A stretch of 64,000 nucleotides of DNA from Platynereis dumerilii (taxonomy: Eukaryota; Annelida; Polychaeta; Phyllodocida; Nereididae), in the NCBI GenBank assembly GCA_026936325.1, contig JAPTHN010000012.1, forward strand, positions 41,798,537 through 41,862,536, given 5' to 3'. Every line of letters begins with the position of its first letter. Position 1 is the stretch's first letter. Made by a program: the position numbers and the translations under genes. The notes under the pieces were generated by a model that saw only the letters and a list, made by a program, of their open reading frames with translations, made no database searches and was not told where the DNA came from. Shown one piece after another: positions 1 to 11,364 of this stretch.

Positions 1-916
1 TATGTCAAAAAAGCAGTTTTTCAGAAATTGAAAAAAACCATCACCGATCTTTTTTGATGGTAATGTTTATTAATATGTGAGTTAGGCTTAACTTGATTTA
101 TAGAAAGTGACATCCTGTTTTAGCATGATGTTTTGTCAGATAATAGCAAGAATGAGGAAAATAACACTTTTTTCAAATTTTTGTGCACGCTCTTTTTCAA
201 TAGCCTATATTACCAAAGCAAATATAGGCAGGTAAAAAATTTTTGAAAAGTAAATTTCCTGTGAGCCATCAAAAACGTACAACTATCATCGTTTTTCAAA
301 AAAAAGTTAAAATATCTGAAATATGTGTTTCAAAGTTCTGATTTGAGTTACAAGGTTTTGCACTTTTTTCCACGCAAAATCTAACTATAGCAAAATTTTG
401 ACATACAAGGTTTTGCACTTTCACCATCGATTACTGAAAATGAAAACAAATTTATCAACATCATCATGCAGTAACTTTAAATCATGGCATAAATCAACAG
501 CAGCATTAGAAACCAGGGTCCTGAGATCATCCATGGGCAGTATATTTTAAAATAGCATGAATTTCTGTCTCTACTACTGTCCCACAAAGCGGACGCAGCC
601 TCTCTTAATTGCTAGGCCTTAAAAATCTTCCGGTTTCCAGACACAGAGGGGCGACACCACAGTGGATTTTAGCGACAGCACTTCACGGCGCCCTTACATC
701 GTCAGTTGTATCAATAGAGTTCTTAATATGGGGTAAAGTTGTAGTTGTAAGTAGATTTGGGGCGGAGAGGAGAAAGGAGGGCAAAATAGGTAAACAGAGG
801 ACTTCTGACAGAAAATTTTCTTTCTTTATTTCCACTTCTACTGTATCTTCCAGTTATCAGCGTTGTAATTCCCATATTTAATAACTTTTTCTGGTACCCA
901 TAAAATAAATTATACA
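1..916. other. No gene seen; dispersed repeat
   Basis: 185-450 matches 6025-6265 in inverse orientation (shared ACAAGGTTTTGCACTTTCAC, AATAGCCTATA and GTGCACG). The 90-codon frame at 609-881 has no recognisable feature and overlaps an opposite frame. Confidence 0.6.
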
Positions 917-1724
917 TACACACTTGCTCATAAATATGTATATGACAAACAGACCAACATACGGAATATATATGGAATACTTTTTTGGGGGAAATGTGCA
1001 TGGCAGAAGGAAGTAATAAAATTATGGAGTTTGATTGAATACCAACAAGTTCCTCCATAAAGGTCTAATTGTCTTCACTAATCTCTCTTTGAAAGCCTCA
1101 ACTTCTATTTTAACAAGAATTTTGTATTTTTTGTTGGATGCACCCTACCTTCATAAACACCCTGAATTTCCATATTTTGCCATGCTCAAGCATTATCTGG
1201 GGTTAAATGTGTAACTTAAAATTTCAATAGCAACATGTCCTTCCCAATGGCAGTCAATTATGGAAGTAGCTGTGACTCAATTGAACCATCATGTGCTCCA
1301 GCAGAAGCTTCCAAAGTTATACACCGTAGCTCATAGATATGGGATACTTCAACATTCTCCATTAAAATTGATAACTTTAGCAACTTCTGCTGGAGCACAT
1401 GATGGTCTGATTCAATGGTAACTATTTCCAATGACCACTAAAGGGAAGAACATGCTCTTGTGTAAAACGCATGCTGCAGCGTTAACCCCAGGAAAAGTTA
1501 CAGTGGTACAAAATTGGGAAATTCAGAGGGTTTTATAAGGTGAGGTGCATTCAACCAAAAATTTAAAATTCTTGCAAAAAAATGAAGTTAAGGCTTTTAA
1601 AGAGTGATAAGAGAAGATCACTTGACCTTTACAATGGTCCTTGCTTACATTCACATTCTGAAATTTAATTTATTTTCACACTTTTTTTCCAAAAAAGTGT
1701 TCCATATTTATGAGCAGGAGTGTA
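917..1724. mobile_element. Inverted pair of MITE family 2 elements
   Basis: A minus-sense copy (about 917-1319, its inner end missing) abuts a plus-sense copy (1320-1724). The outer ends are TACACACTTGCTCATAAATA and its near inverse, ending GAGCAGGAGTGTA. Shared internal words include AACTTCTGCTGGAGCACATG and its inverse. The family is confirmed by a single copy at 52870-53271. Confidence 0.82.
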
Positions 1725-1844
1725 TTTCTATGGATATTGCTAATGTAATAATGAGCAAGAGTGTACAAAGTTTAACATAAACATGGAGAAAGATTATCAA
1801 AGATCTGTTGCAGAACTGTTTGCATTCAGAATCAGCAAAAGAGG

Positions 1845-3910
1845 CACTCTTAACAAAAAGGTGTTATATGGAACCTCTAAGAGTTCTATAAGCTGGTATA
1901 GATAAGGCCTAGTTCAAAAATAATGAAGCCAAAGTGTGACATGACTATCAAATTTTTAAAATGTTTATATCTATCAAATTACCACTTATTATAGTAACAA
2001 ACATGTCTGAGTTCTTGAAACTCTATTAACCATTTTGCTATGGGTTGTGGAAATAACTGATAAATGCCGAATATTACCAAATTTTATTTATTTTTATTTC
2101 CATTGCAGTAAAAGAAAAGTAGACTAAATGGTAACTTATCTACAAATTAAATCCAATTTTTTTGTTGGATAACAAAATTCATATACTCTTAATATAAGTC
2201 TCCATGGCTGTTTTCAGCCAAATTACCAAATCATTTTTGGGGAAAACAATATTTTCGAAATTTTTTTGAAATATTTAAAAAAAATTACATATTTTCGAAA
2301 TTTTGTTGAAATATTTTTAAAAAATTACATATTTTCTCCCAAGATGTACATATTTTTGTCTAAAATGATTCCTACTGTTCTGTGTTTTGAGTCTGTATGT
2401 GGGCTTCGAGTTGGTACCAAATAAGTGCCACCAAAGTGAATACGAACAGCAAATGATGATAGAAGCATGTTTTTTAGCCTTTTTTTTCAGACAAAATGCC
2501 AATTTTGGGTAATGGTGTGACACAAGTAAAAAAAAGTATTCTGGTTTTGACCCAAATTGATTTTATATGCATTATCAGTAATAACTGGATGAAGCGTAAG
2601 AGTAATTACAAAATTAAAGTGAAATTTGTATTGGTTATTGCCTTTTTCAACAAATTGGCCCCAAATTCTGAGGAAAGCTCCACGAAGAGCAAAATATTGA
2701 TAATTTAAAAACATTGAAACATACTCCAACTACTGAAATATTGTGTTGATTATCAATACAAGTAATACTAGAATGATTGCTTTACACCGTACAAGAAAAC
2801 CATGAAAATATGATCAATATTTTCCATAGCGTTAAGCTTGCGACAATGCCCCATTTAAGAAATCTTTGTATTTTACCACCAAAAACCGGCTGCGGACCTG
2901 GATTATTTTATTGTTTCTCAAAACTACAGAGATTTTGCAATATTACAAGCCAAACCAGATTTAAAACGGAGCTTTTATTGCTCTGTGGCACTACAAACTG
3001 TTCTGGGCGTTACGCTTGCGACGGATTCACCTACCCTGCTAGTCATTAGAATTTTTTCGTGAACTAAATTTTCTACAACCATAAGAAGCTCCAAAACGGG
3101 TAAGGAGATATAAGACCAGGTCTCAAGGGCAAAAAGATTCAACTGACACATTGCAAAGGGACACTAGAGCATCCCAGATCAGGAAGAGTCATGCAAATTA
3201 GACATTATTTTTGGAAGTCAACCTTTGAGTACAAATAGCTCAATAATGCCAAAACAGGCAAATAAAAGTACTTGATTTGATGGATTTAAATGAAGCCTGA
3301 TGATGTAGAGATTCCAAAAAGTGTTGGGAAATTGCCTTAGAATACGTCCAAATTTGTAAAACTGAAAGAATTGAAGTGGTCAAACATTTTATGTCACGTT
3401 TTATTAGTGAAAATATGCTCGTTTTTCAATGTAATTCAACTCTATCTCAATAACTATGAGACCGAATGTCGTGAAATTTTCAGGAAATTTGCACAAGGAT
3501 GTACTCGAAGCAATTGTATACCATTAAGTTGTCATATGCAGTAATTCTCATATTGACAGACCCCTACAGAAAATATGCTGCGTGGCTTCATTATTTTTGA
3601 ACTAGGCCATAAGTAACCCTAAAAAGTTCATTACTCAACTTATAAAAAGGTTCCAACAGCAAGCAAAACAACATTTAGATAATCCAGCTGCACTGAACTC
3701 CCACAATGGAACCCCTTTCTCTCAAGTTGGGAGCATTGAGGCTTATCATAGGGTCTTCCCGCCAAGTATTGGACCTTTTCAATTCAATTGAACCCTTAAA
3801 AAATGTAGAACCTTTTCTAGGCTGTGGATTCTTTATATATATATACGTTTTTATTGACATAAAAAAAGGTTGCATATATAGACCCTCAAGAACCTTTTGC
3901 GTTAAGAGTG
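1845..3910 (+). mobile_element. MITE family 3, copy 1, split by a larger element
   Basis: 1845-1905 and 3609-3910 align with the uninterrupted copy at 48079-48396. Ends CACTCTTAAC and GTTAAGAGTG. Diagnostic internal words: TATATGGAACCTCTAAG, AATCCAGCTGCACTGAACTC, AAGAACCTTTTG. The gap is the 1703-bp element at 1906-3608. Confidence 0.87.
1906..3608. mobile_element. Non-autonomous DNA transposon, 1703 bp, nested in MITE family 3
   Basis: Terminal inverted repeats of about 26 bp begin GGCCTAGTTCAAAAATAATG, flanked by a direct repeat ATAA (1902-1905 and 3609-3612). No transposase-like frame is seen; the open frames inside are short and unrelated to anything I recognise. The superfamily is unassigned. 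Confidence 0.78.
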
Positions 3911-6639
3911 CACTGACAATTTAGTAACAGTGCCCCCCTCAACTACACCGACCCCCCTACCAAAACACACCCCCCCCCATGCAACTCCTACCTATTGCTT
4001 TCCTCTTGATCTCAAAGAGCAAATTCTTGGTGTGATTCCTATCTAATTGCTTAAAAATCACTGATAGCTGCCTCTTATCAGCTTGCTATGGCTTTTGATA
4101 ACAATTTATTGTCACTCTCGGAATAAGTGTCAGTGGTGTTTGGTGGGCAAATGGTGTGATTGGATTTACCTATGGTTAAACATGTGAGGATATACTAATA
4201 TAGTAAGTTTTCTCCTTGTTTCTTTAATGCATGTATCATATGATGAATTTATTATTTTTTATAATAATAATAAATTTATTTTTTAAAGCGTAAATCCAGA
4301 AACCTGCTCGAAACACTATACAACGAAATAATAAAAAATACAGATTATGTAAAATGTAATATCAAAGTCTTTGGTAAAAGCCTATACAAATTGGTACATA
4401 TCAAAGACACTACTTAAAGTCAATAAAATTACTGCACATAGGTAGGTGACTAGTTGTATGATGATGTAAAAGGAGTGTCTTAAGTTTGCTTTTAAAACGA
4501 TCAACAGAAAATTCACTTCTCATTTCTTGGGGTAGATCATTCATATGTCCAGTTTCAAATGTTTTGTAGCTTCTTTTTTGTTATTGGCACATTTGGAACG
4601 ATAACCCAATGGATCGAACTTTTACGGTGGTCCATATTTCAATGGGAAAAATCAAATCTCGTAAAACCCCCAATTTGAAAGTAGAAAGTGATGACCATGT
4701 AAGTAAAACAAACACATGTATGCAAAATTTCAGCCAAATCGGTTAATATTTAGAGGTTACGCAATGCCTTTGAAGTTCATAATGTAATTCCCCATTCTCG
4801 CAACTGAAAAGTTGGTCAATTTCCCTGATCTTTCTCTGAAGTGTATAATTTTTTGTGTTTTGTTTTAGTAAATATATGATGAAGTTGGTATGGCAAAGTA
4901 ATATCTGGGGGTTATTTTTGATTTAACTTTTGTAGAAGGTGAAATATGTGTCTGTTTTCTTTAAAAAAAGCTTGATAGTTGACCTATGTAATATCTTTGC
5001 TGACCTGCTGCAAACTTAGTATGTCAAAAAGGATATATCGACTGGATCGGGCATCCTGGTCATACCAAAACAGAGGTTATTTGATCAAAATAATTGGCCA
5101 TTATTGCAAGAATTGCAAATACTGATGATTTTGAGGTCTGCTGAAATGCAATCGCATGTTATTACAGATTTCGTATAAGTGTGCCATGTTCCATGTGAAT
5201 ATATGCCCAGATGATGTCAGTATTGCAATACTGACATCACTATTGGCACTCAAAGCTTGAGTGTTGATTCCAACTGCTACCAACAAGTCAGGCTTATGGG
5301 CTGTCCAAGTGTGAATGACAATTGATTAATCTGCATTCATTGGTATGGTTGTTTGATTCAGTTGGAGCAGGTGAAATTGATATGTTTGAGCCACTTGCTT
5401 GATCCATCATGGACATTCATGGTGTCCTGTTGTGAAATTTCTCATTGAGGGCAGCACCTTGTGGCTTTTCAGCCTTTTAGGTGAGATCTTCGCCAAAGAA
5501 ACTGTTCAGAATTGAGATTTGGGAGATTTTTCGGAAGTGAACGTGGCGGTGTTGCATGGGCATACCAGAGGACGAGAAATGGGGGGGGGGGGGGGGGAGT
5601 TGCTCCCTAAAAATTTGGGAAAAGGCCAGACAAGGAGACTAAGAATTCGATCATGAAATAAACAGTATTGGAAATCAGTTAAAAAGAACATGGCACACTA
5701 ATACGAAATCTGTAATAAACTTCAACGGCTTTGTGCAACCTCTAAATATTAATTGATTTTGCTGAAATTTTAGCACAATACCTTCTATTTATATAATTAT
5801 ATAATAACACAATGCAAGATTTAAATTAGAGAAAGTTAAAAGAAAGTGTTTTTGGACCGTTCGAACAAATATAGTGAGTTTTCTCCTTGTTTCTTGAATG
5901 TGTCAAGTTGCAAATCTTTTTGTTTGTCCTTTTTAACCATTGATACATTTTAACTGATTACCAAATTGATCAGACTTTTGGTGCCTCAACCAGCTTTGCA
6001 TCACGATATATCGATGGTGAAAGTGCAAAACCTTGTATGTCAAAATTTGCTATTTTTTAAGAGATTTGGGTGGAATGACTATTTCATTGTCCAATGCATG
6101 TTGTCCTATTGGTCAGTTTGCCATTTTTGGAAGCTATAACAGAATGATTTCACCAAACCTTTTTTATGGCTCACAGCAAATTTCCTCATTAAAAATTTTT
6201 TACCTCCCAAAATTTGTTTTGGTGGTATAGGCTATTGAAAAGGAGTGTGCACGAAAATTTGAAAATTGCCATTGTAGCCACTCAATAAAATGTGTTATTG
6301 TAATCAGTCATGGTCAAATCATAATTTTAACTGTATACACATAGATTGAACGCATATTCAATGCTTCAAGTTGCTTTAAAATGTGATAAATGGTCGAGTT
6401 ACAAGGTTTTGCATTTAATTGACTTGTAAGTAAGTGAAAGTGCAGTCTAGTGGGTAATATAATGCTGATGAGGTCGAATTAGCGGAAAAAGTTTAATTTG
6501 CTTTTGAAATCACCTCTCTCTCCATATATATATATAATTTTTTTTTTCTTGTTATAAGAATGTGCATGTCACATCTGCAGCCCGTCATTGCATGGATTCA
6601 GATACAGATTCAGATTTTTGTTTATTTTTCCATATACTA
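3911..6639. other. No gene seen; repeats and low complexity
   Basis: AGTTTTCTCCTTGTTTCTT occurs at about 4207 and 5878. A block near 4735-4770 (TTAATATTTAGAGGTTACGC) recurs in inverse near 5735-5790, suggesting an old inverted-repeat transposon. A run of about 18 G lies at 5581-5598. 6012-6265 is the inverse of a repeat at 185-450. Confidence 0.5.
4258..4600 (-). mobile_element. LINE 3'-end-like fragment
   Basis: On the minus strand the stretch ends in a TTATTATTATAA tail preceded by TTTACGCTTTAAAAAATAAA. The inner part has the look of an ORF2 end (a frame with FSVDRFKSKL). Only the last few hundred bases remain. Confidence 0.5.
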
Positions 6640-7105
6640 TAATCCTTCGCCTCATTGCCTTGTCCTCCCCCTGTCTTACAGTGAAACACTTTGATATAGA
6701 ATTAGAGTGGACTGTGGCACTGTGAAAATGGCACTTCGGGTGTCATCATGCTGATGATTTGTCATGATCAAACCCAATACTTTCAATGTTAATTTGATTG
6801 AAGGAGACTTATCCCATTTGTTGATGACAGCCAAACGAAAGGATTATGTATCTGATTTTCACTCTGAAATCAGTTTTGAGAAGTCAAATGGCCGTCTATT
6901 GATCATGACTAATCAAACAGCCTCTATGTTTCCCATGTTGAGGCAGAGAAGGTGACACTTCATCAGCTATCATTAGTCAAGAAATGCATTTTTCACTGTG
7001 AACTGATCCTCATTTTGCCTATATCAAAGTGTTTCACTGTAATTAGCCTACCAAGTGCATAAATACAGGACATAAAGCCCCAGTCATCCATCCATCCATT
7101 TCCTA
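6640..7105 (+). mobile_element. SINE 3' half interrupted by a TA-target MITE
   Basis: 6640-6678 and 7040-7105 together match the 3' half of the SINE at 51943-52125 (CATTGCC, TGTCC, then TAATTAGCCTACCAAGTGC), ending in an ATCC run (about 7083-7098). The break falls at a TA duplicated by the MITE at 6679-7039. The 5' half with the pol III boxes was not recognised here. Confidence 0.7.
6679..7039 (+). mobile_element. MITE family 1, copy 1 (361 bp)
   Basis: Ends CAGTGAAACACTTTGATATA and its inverse, flanked by TA on both sides (Tc1/mariner-like target). It lies in the opposite orientation to the copies at 50292 and 52179. A 63-codon open frame inside (6764-6955) aligns with one in the third copy, but the second copy has a stop and the differences are not biased to silent sites, so I do not call it a gene. 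Confidence 0.85.
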
Positions 7106-7461
7106 TGTACTATATAATTTACAACATTATTCAATTATTTGCTTTAATTGTCAGAATGAAGTGGGAAGGGAGACCTCTCAAATACTTATTTGTCACTGCA
7201 GAGGGGCCATCCTTTTATCAATAAAGGCCTAGTTATATGGAAAAAAAAATTACTGAGTATACAATTATTTCAGATCCAGTGTATGGTGTATATGATAATA
7301 AGAGAAGGTCACAGTGCAAACATTTTTTTTAAATTCATTAGAATAAAGAATTTTATGAACTGGAAATTTAGCAGATTTTGTCAGAAGACGAAGGAGCAGG
7401 ACACCCGGGGACACTAACAGCCACATAAGTAACAATTTTCAGTTATACAAACAGTCTCATA
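7106..7461. other. No feature seen
   Basis: Unique-looking AT-rich sequence between the SINE tail and the BEL target site; the 75-codon frame at 7190-7417 has no recognisable motif. Confidence 0.5.
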
Positions 7462-7466
7462 GGAGT

Positions 7467-8231
7467 TTTTCATGACACTGATTCAAAGACCATCTTGATC
7501 TAACTCGCTTTATTCATCTTTCATAAATGAAGACAGAGTGCATAATGATGTGCGGTTAGCTGAAACAAAAGAAAACCAAGTCTCAGCTAAGTTGTCTAGA
7601 CAATGTAACAAATAAACTAATCTAAGTCCTTTTAATGAACATACATTAAATTATGAATTCAAACTACTATCATGTAAAGCAATAATGCAAACAATGATTG
7701 AAAACATGACAATACTTCATCAGAATAATGATACAATACTTCATCATAATAACAGCTCACATGAAAATAATTCTTCCCAATTTACACTTCAAATTAGTAG
7801 ATATAATATTAAATATTTAGAACAAGAAATTGAATGACACTCACATTTGTTTGAATGGTCTCAGTGCATGAAAAAAATGTTGCTCTTTCAGAATCTCAAG
7901 AATGAATGAATACAGTTTATTGAGGAAATAGCAGGAAAACCAACTGTCACATTAACACAAATAACTGTGAAGAGCAAACATTAGCATAGACCAACACAAT
8001 CTGGCGAAGTGAAACAATAAGCTGTGAAACTCACACAGCAACAGTGGAATACAAATCACTTTATCAAATGAAACAGAAATTGAAGCACTTTTAATGAGAT
8101 TTGAAGAATACAACAGTTAACATGCAAGAGCAATTGAGAAATTACATAAATTGCATCAAGAAATACGATTAGAAAATCACAATTAAGAAAATTACAAAAA
8201 CTAATAACATAATACTATCCAATATCACACA
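7467..8231 (-). repeat. BEL/Pao 3' LTR
   Basis: 765 bp. On the + strand it begins TTTTCATGACACTG and ends ATATCACACA, and matches 11365-12129 at about 98.7 percent by eye. It is the 3' LTR because the element is read on the minus strand. Confidence 0.93.
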
Positions 8232-8415
8232 GCACCCCCTTGAGGACTGTAAGTCCTCAAACTTAAGATCTGATGGCTTCTTCCAAGAGACACACTTTGG
8301 CAGCTGGTCTGACATGGGTACGATGAGGATTCTTAATGAGGCACCCCCATTTCTTCTCAACATGCTGGTGAGTTGCAGGTCCAAAGCAGGTCCAATTGTT
8401 CAGTCTCAGCATGGG

Positions 8416-8491
8416 ATGGATGGATGCATGATTGGGGCTTTACGTCCTGTATTCTGCACTTGGTAGGCCAATTAGGACAAGAGGACAATCC
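8416..8491 (-). mobile_element. 5'-truncated SINE-tail insertion inside the BEL element
   Basis: A 76-bp piece flanked by a 9-bp duplication CAGCATGGG (8407-8415 and 8492-8500). On the minus strand it carries CCTACCAAGTGC, ACAGGACGTAAAGCCCC and an ATCC-repeat tail, shared with the repeats at 7040-7105 and 51943-52125. The target duplication, 5' truncation and simple tail fit target-primed reverse transcription. Confidence 0.8.
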
Positions 8492-8646
8492 CAGCATGGG
8501 CATCCAGAAGTTGTTCAGCCCAGAGAACTTGGTGACATGATGACCTTTCATCAAAACTTGCGTCTCAAAACTTATGTCAGAGTTCTTCAAACAACCGCCA
8601 ACTCTCAGGAGGCCAGCTGAGATATCAAAGACAGGATGCAGAGATT

Positions 8647-11328
8647 TCAGGCTGCTGGAATCGTGGATTTCAATGTTCTTGCAGCGATCTCTGAAGTCCC
8701 TCGTGAAGCTATCCTTTTGAACGAAACATTAAAGCAACAGCATCCAGATATGAAGATTATCACTGCAAGCACAATCCACGTAGAAAACTTTGCACGGTCA
8801 ACAAATTCAGAAAGATTCGAAGACAGTGAAATTTCAGCAACATCTTGGATCACAGCTGCATTAACATGTGTACACTTCCTGACATTTGGATCATCTTCAG
8901 CGGGAACACCAATTGCAGGTTGATCAGGCCATCTGTCATCTGGAAACCGAGTCTTCTCATCCATGACTTGTAAGACTCCCTGGTCTTCAACTGATGCAGG
9001 ATGCTCAAGATTTGCACACACTTCAAACGATTCAGTTTTCCAGAAGCGTTTTACTTGTCTACTGAGGTCTTCTTCCTCAGTGAGAGTTAAATTGACACAA
9101 GCAGAGTTACTCATGGAAGCTACACCCATCAAGCACCATCCCAAGCATGTCCTTATTGCAACAGGCTCATTTGCACCACCTTGACGCACCTCAAGCTGCA
9201 TGTGAGCTCTTGGAACATTAGCTCCAATCAAGATCTTTACTTCATTAGGTTCAACATTAGAAAAATTAAGATTCTGCAAATGGTCCATGTCCTTGATTCT
9301 TGAGGCTGAGAATTTGGGGCAACTGAAATTCCCCTGCTTTGTCCAGACTTCATTTAACCAAAGAGGAACAGTTCCAAGATCATCACTATCTTGCACGGCA
9401 AAACTCACCTGAGTGGACTGCATGTTCATAATCGAGTTTATGGTATTCATAGTCAATGTGCTCTGCTTGCCACTCAAACCAAGTTCTTCAGAAAGTTCAT
9501 GATTAATCATCGAAATGTCACTAGCAGAGTCAAGCAGGGCAAACGTTTTCAATTTACGACCATTTGAACCATGCACCACTACAGGTAAAACTTGAAAGTA
9601 AACACAATACCTCCTGCTTTGAAGATGATTGACATACGCAGTTGATGGTGTTGTGACGTTCAATCGGCCTCTGTGGAGTGATGTGTGATGACGTTTGGTG
9701 CATCCTTGCACCTTGCAGCTGATGGAAGAAGTACATTCACCGATTCGATGCTTAGGATAGAGGCAATTAAAGCACAGTCTCTTTTCCTTAGCAAACTCAT
9801 ACCGTGCTTCAACTGGCCTGTCAGTGTACATCTTGCACCTTGAAGTGTGATGAGCTTCTCCACAGGCAGCGCAAGCCTTAAAGTCTGGAGAACTACAAAC
9901 AGAAGAAGTGCTGACAGAAGTATTCAACGTAGTGACTTTGGCGGCATAAACTTGTGACGAAGAATGATGGTCGTTTCCCTTTGAAGACCTGAATGGTATG
10001 GCGTATGGGCTTGAATCTGCTTCTACTCTTTGCTTCAGCCACGTTTGAAGATCAAGCAATGTTGGTTCATGAGTTTGGCAAACCTTGCGGACGAACTCAT
10101 TCCAGGAACTCCTCCGATCATTAGGGATGCGACGAAGGGCACGTTGCAGGATATCATTGCTGTACAATTCACGATCATACCTCATCTGCTGAAGTGTGGT
10201 GATGCAGTCCCGAACGGCGATGTAGAAATTACGGATTGCATTTGTATCACCTGGCACAACAACACTACCAGAAGTCACAGAGTTTATATAAGCCCTTGCC
10301 ACCAGGACTTTGTGGCCAAATGCAAACTTGAGCTCTTTAAGACTGAGAGCATAATTGTGTCCACTGTACCCTAATCCTTGAATTAAATTTTTAGCCTCTG
10401 ACTTGACGTGGGATTGAAGGAGATCCATTCTCCTAGAGTCTGTTAGGCCTCTTCTGGAATGTACTTGCACATAGAACTGTTCGATGAACCTTGGCCACAT
10501 CAACGGACTGCCATCAAAGCAGGGAAGCTCAACTTTAGGCAAGTCACGATCAATTTCCAACTTTGCTATCGTTTGTGCCAAGTCTGATGAAGATACATTT
10601 TCAGCAATGTCAGTTTCTACCCCAGGCACAAGATGATCAATCCATTCATCAATTCCCACATTACTAGTAGTGAAAGAAGTACCTGAGGTAGGAGCGGGGT
10701 TCTGCGAGGAAGACTGCAGAGCGATCTGTGTAGACTGTGGAGCAATCTGCGGAAATTGTGGTGGAGGTTGCAACAAGGACTCTGAAGAGGGCTGTAAAGA
10801 CTGCGGAGGGGATTGCGAAGATGACTCTGAAGAAGGCTGGGAGGACTGTAAGGACTGTGAAGACTGTGAAGACTGCTGGGAACCTGAAGAATCATTGACT
10901 GTAGGAGTGTCTGAAGAACCAGCTGAGGGATTAGGACTTGAATCCGCATTCAGCAAAGAGGGAGAACCACCGACATCATTCGATTCTACAGAATCCGAGA
11001 CAGAGCGAGATACGGCAGACTGTAACTTCCTATCAATTTCCCCAATGCATGCAGTGGCACGATCAAAATAATCCTCCATCCACTGTTCTTCAGAATCCAA
11101 AAGATCGACATCTTCTTCAATGGTGGCAGTGTACTTTTCATGTATCTTCTGTACTTTCTCAAACTGTCTGGATATTCTTGACTTGTACATATTCAGAATA
11201 GTGGGAGAAGCATCTTCCAGTTTTCCAGCTTGGTCAATGTATCTGGTCAGCCATCCTGCAACTCCACCACGACTTGTCTTCAGTTTCTCAGTTGGATCCG
11301 TTTTCTTTACTTCTTCACCTTCACTCAT
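8647..11328 (-). CDS. BEL/Pao gag-protease fossil frame
   Basis: One open frame of 893 codons within the LTR element. Parts in order: N-terminal helical region (about 1-110), a low-complexity Ser/Gln/Pro stretch (about 115-225), a DUF1759-type gag domain (about 250-440, with FDGSPLMWPRF), CCHC-like zinc knuckles (CAACGEAHHTSRC; CFNCLYPKHRIGEC), and a DUF1758-type retroviral-like aspartic protease (about 590-740, with LLDSASDISMI). The C-terminal end resembles the tail of BEL polyproteins. The family encodes capsid and protease for retrotransposition. Treated as a fossil. Confidence 0.9.
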   Translation of the reverse strand: MSEGEEVKKTDPTEKLKTSRGGVAGWLTRYIDQAGKLEDASPTILNMYKSRISRQFEKVQKIHEKYTATIEEDVDLLDSEEQWMEDYFDRATACIGEIDRKLQSAVSRSVSDSVESNDVGGSPSLLNADSSPNPSAGSSDTPTVNDSSGSQQSSQSSQSLQSSQPSSESSSQSPPQSLQPSSESLLQPPPQFPQIAPQSTQIALQSSSQNPAPTSGTSFTTSNVGIDEWIDHLVPGVETDIAENVSSSDLAQTIAKLEIDRDLPKVELPCFDGSPLMWPRFIEQFYVQVHSRRGLTDSRRMDLLQSHVKSEAKNLIQGLGYSGHNYALSLKELKFAFGHKVLVARAYINSVTSGSVVVPGDTNAIRNFYIAVRDCITTLQQMRYDRELYSNDILQRALRRIPNDRRSSWNEFVRKVCQTHEPTLLDLQTWLKQRVEADSSPYAIPFRSSKGNDHHSSSQVYAAKVTTLNTSVSTSSVCSSPDFKACAACGEAHHTSRCKMYTDRPVEARYEFAKEKRLCFNCLYPKHRIGECTSSISCKVQGCTKRHHTSLHRGRLNVTTPSTAYVNHLQSRRYCVYFQVLPVVVHGSNGRKLKTFALLDSASDISMINHELSEELGLSGKQSTLTMNTINSIMNMQSTQVSFAVQDSDDLGTVPLWLNEVWTKQGNFSCPKFSASRIKDMDHLQNLNFSNVEPNEVKILIGANVPRAHMQLEVRQGGANEPVAIRTCLGWCLMGVASMSNSACVNLTLTEEEDLSRQVKRFWKTESFEVCANLEHPASVEDQGVLQVMDEKTRFPDDRWPDQPAIGVPAEDDPNVRKCTHVNAAVIQDVAEISLSSNLSEFVDRAKFSTWIVLAVIIFISGCCCFNVSFKRIASRGTSEIAARTLKSTIPAA

Positions 11329-11364
11329 CTTGGCAGTGGGTAGATCTTCCCAAACAATTCTAAC

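Noticed and set aside
609-1058. Frames at 609-881 (+) and 723-1058 (-)
   Set aside because: They overlap each other, run partly into MITE family 2, and show no recognisable motif.
2777-3049. 90-codon frame inside the 1.7-kb transposon
   Set aside because: No transposase motif or other family resemblance seen; too short to support a gene.
6764-6955. 63-codon frame shared with the MITE copy at 52244-52456
   Set aside because: Similarity follows from common MITE ancestry; the third copy has a stop and changes are not biased to silent sites.
10617-11071. Cys/Asp/Glu-rich and Leu/Pro-rich frames opposite or beside the gag region
   Set aside because: Shadows of the low-complexity Ser/Gln/Pro stretch of the BEL frame.
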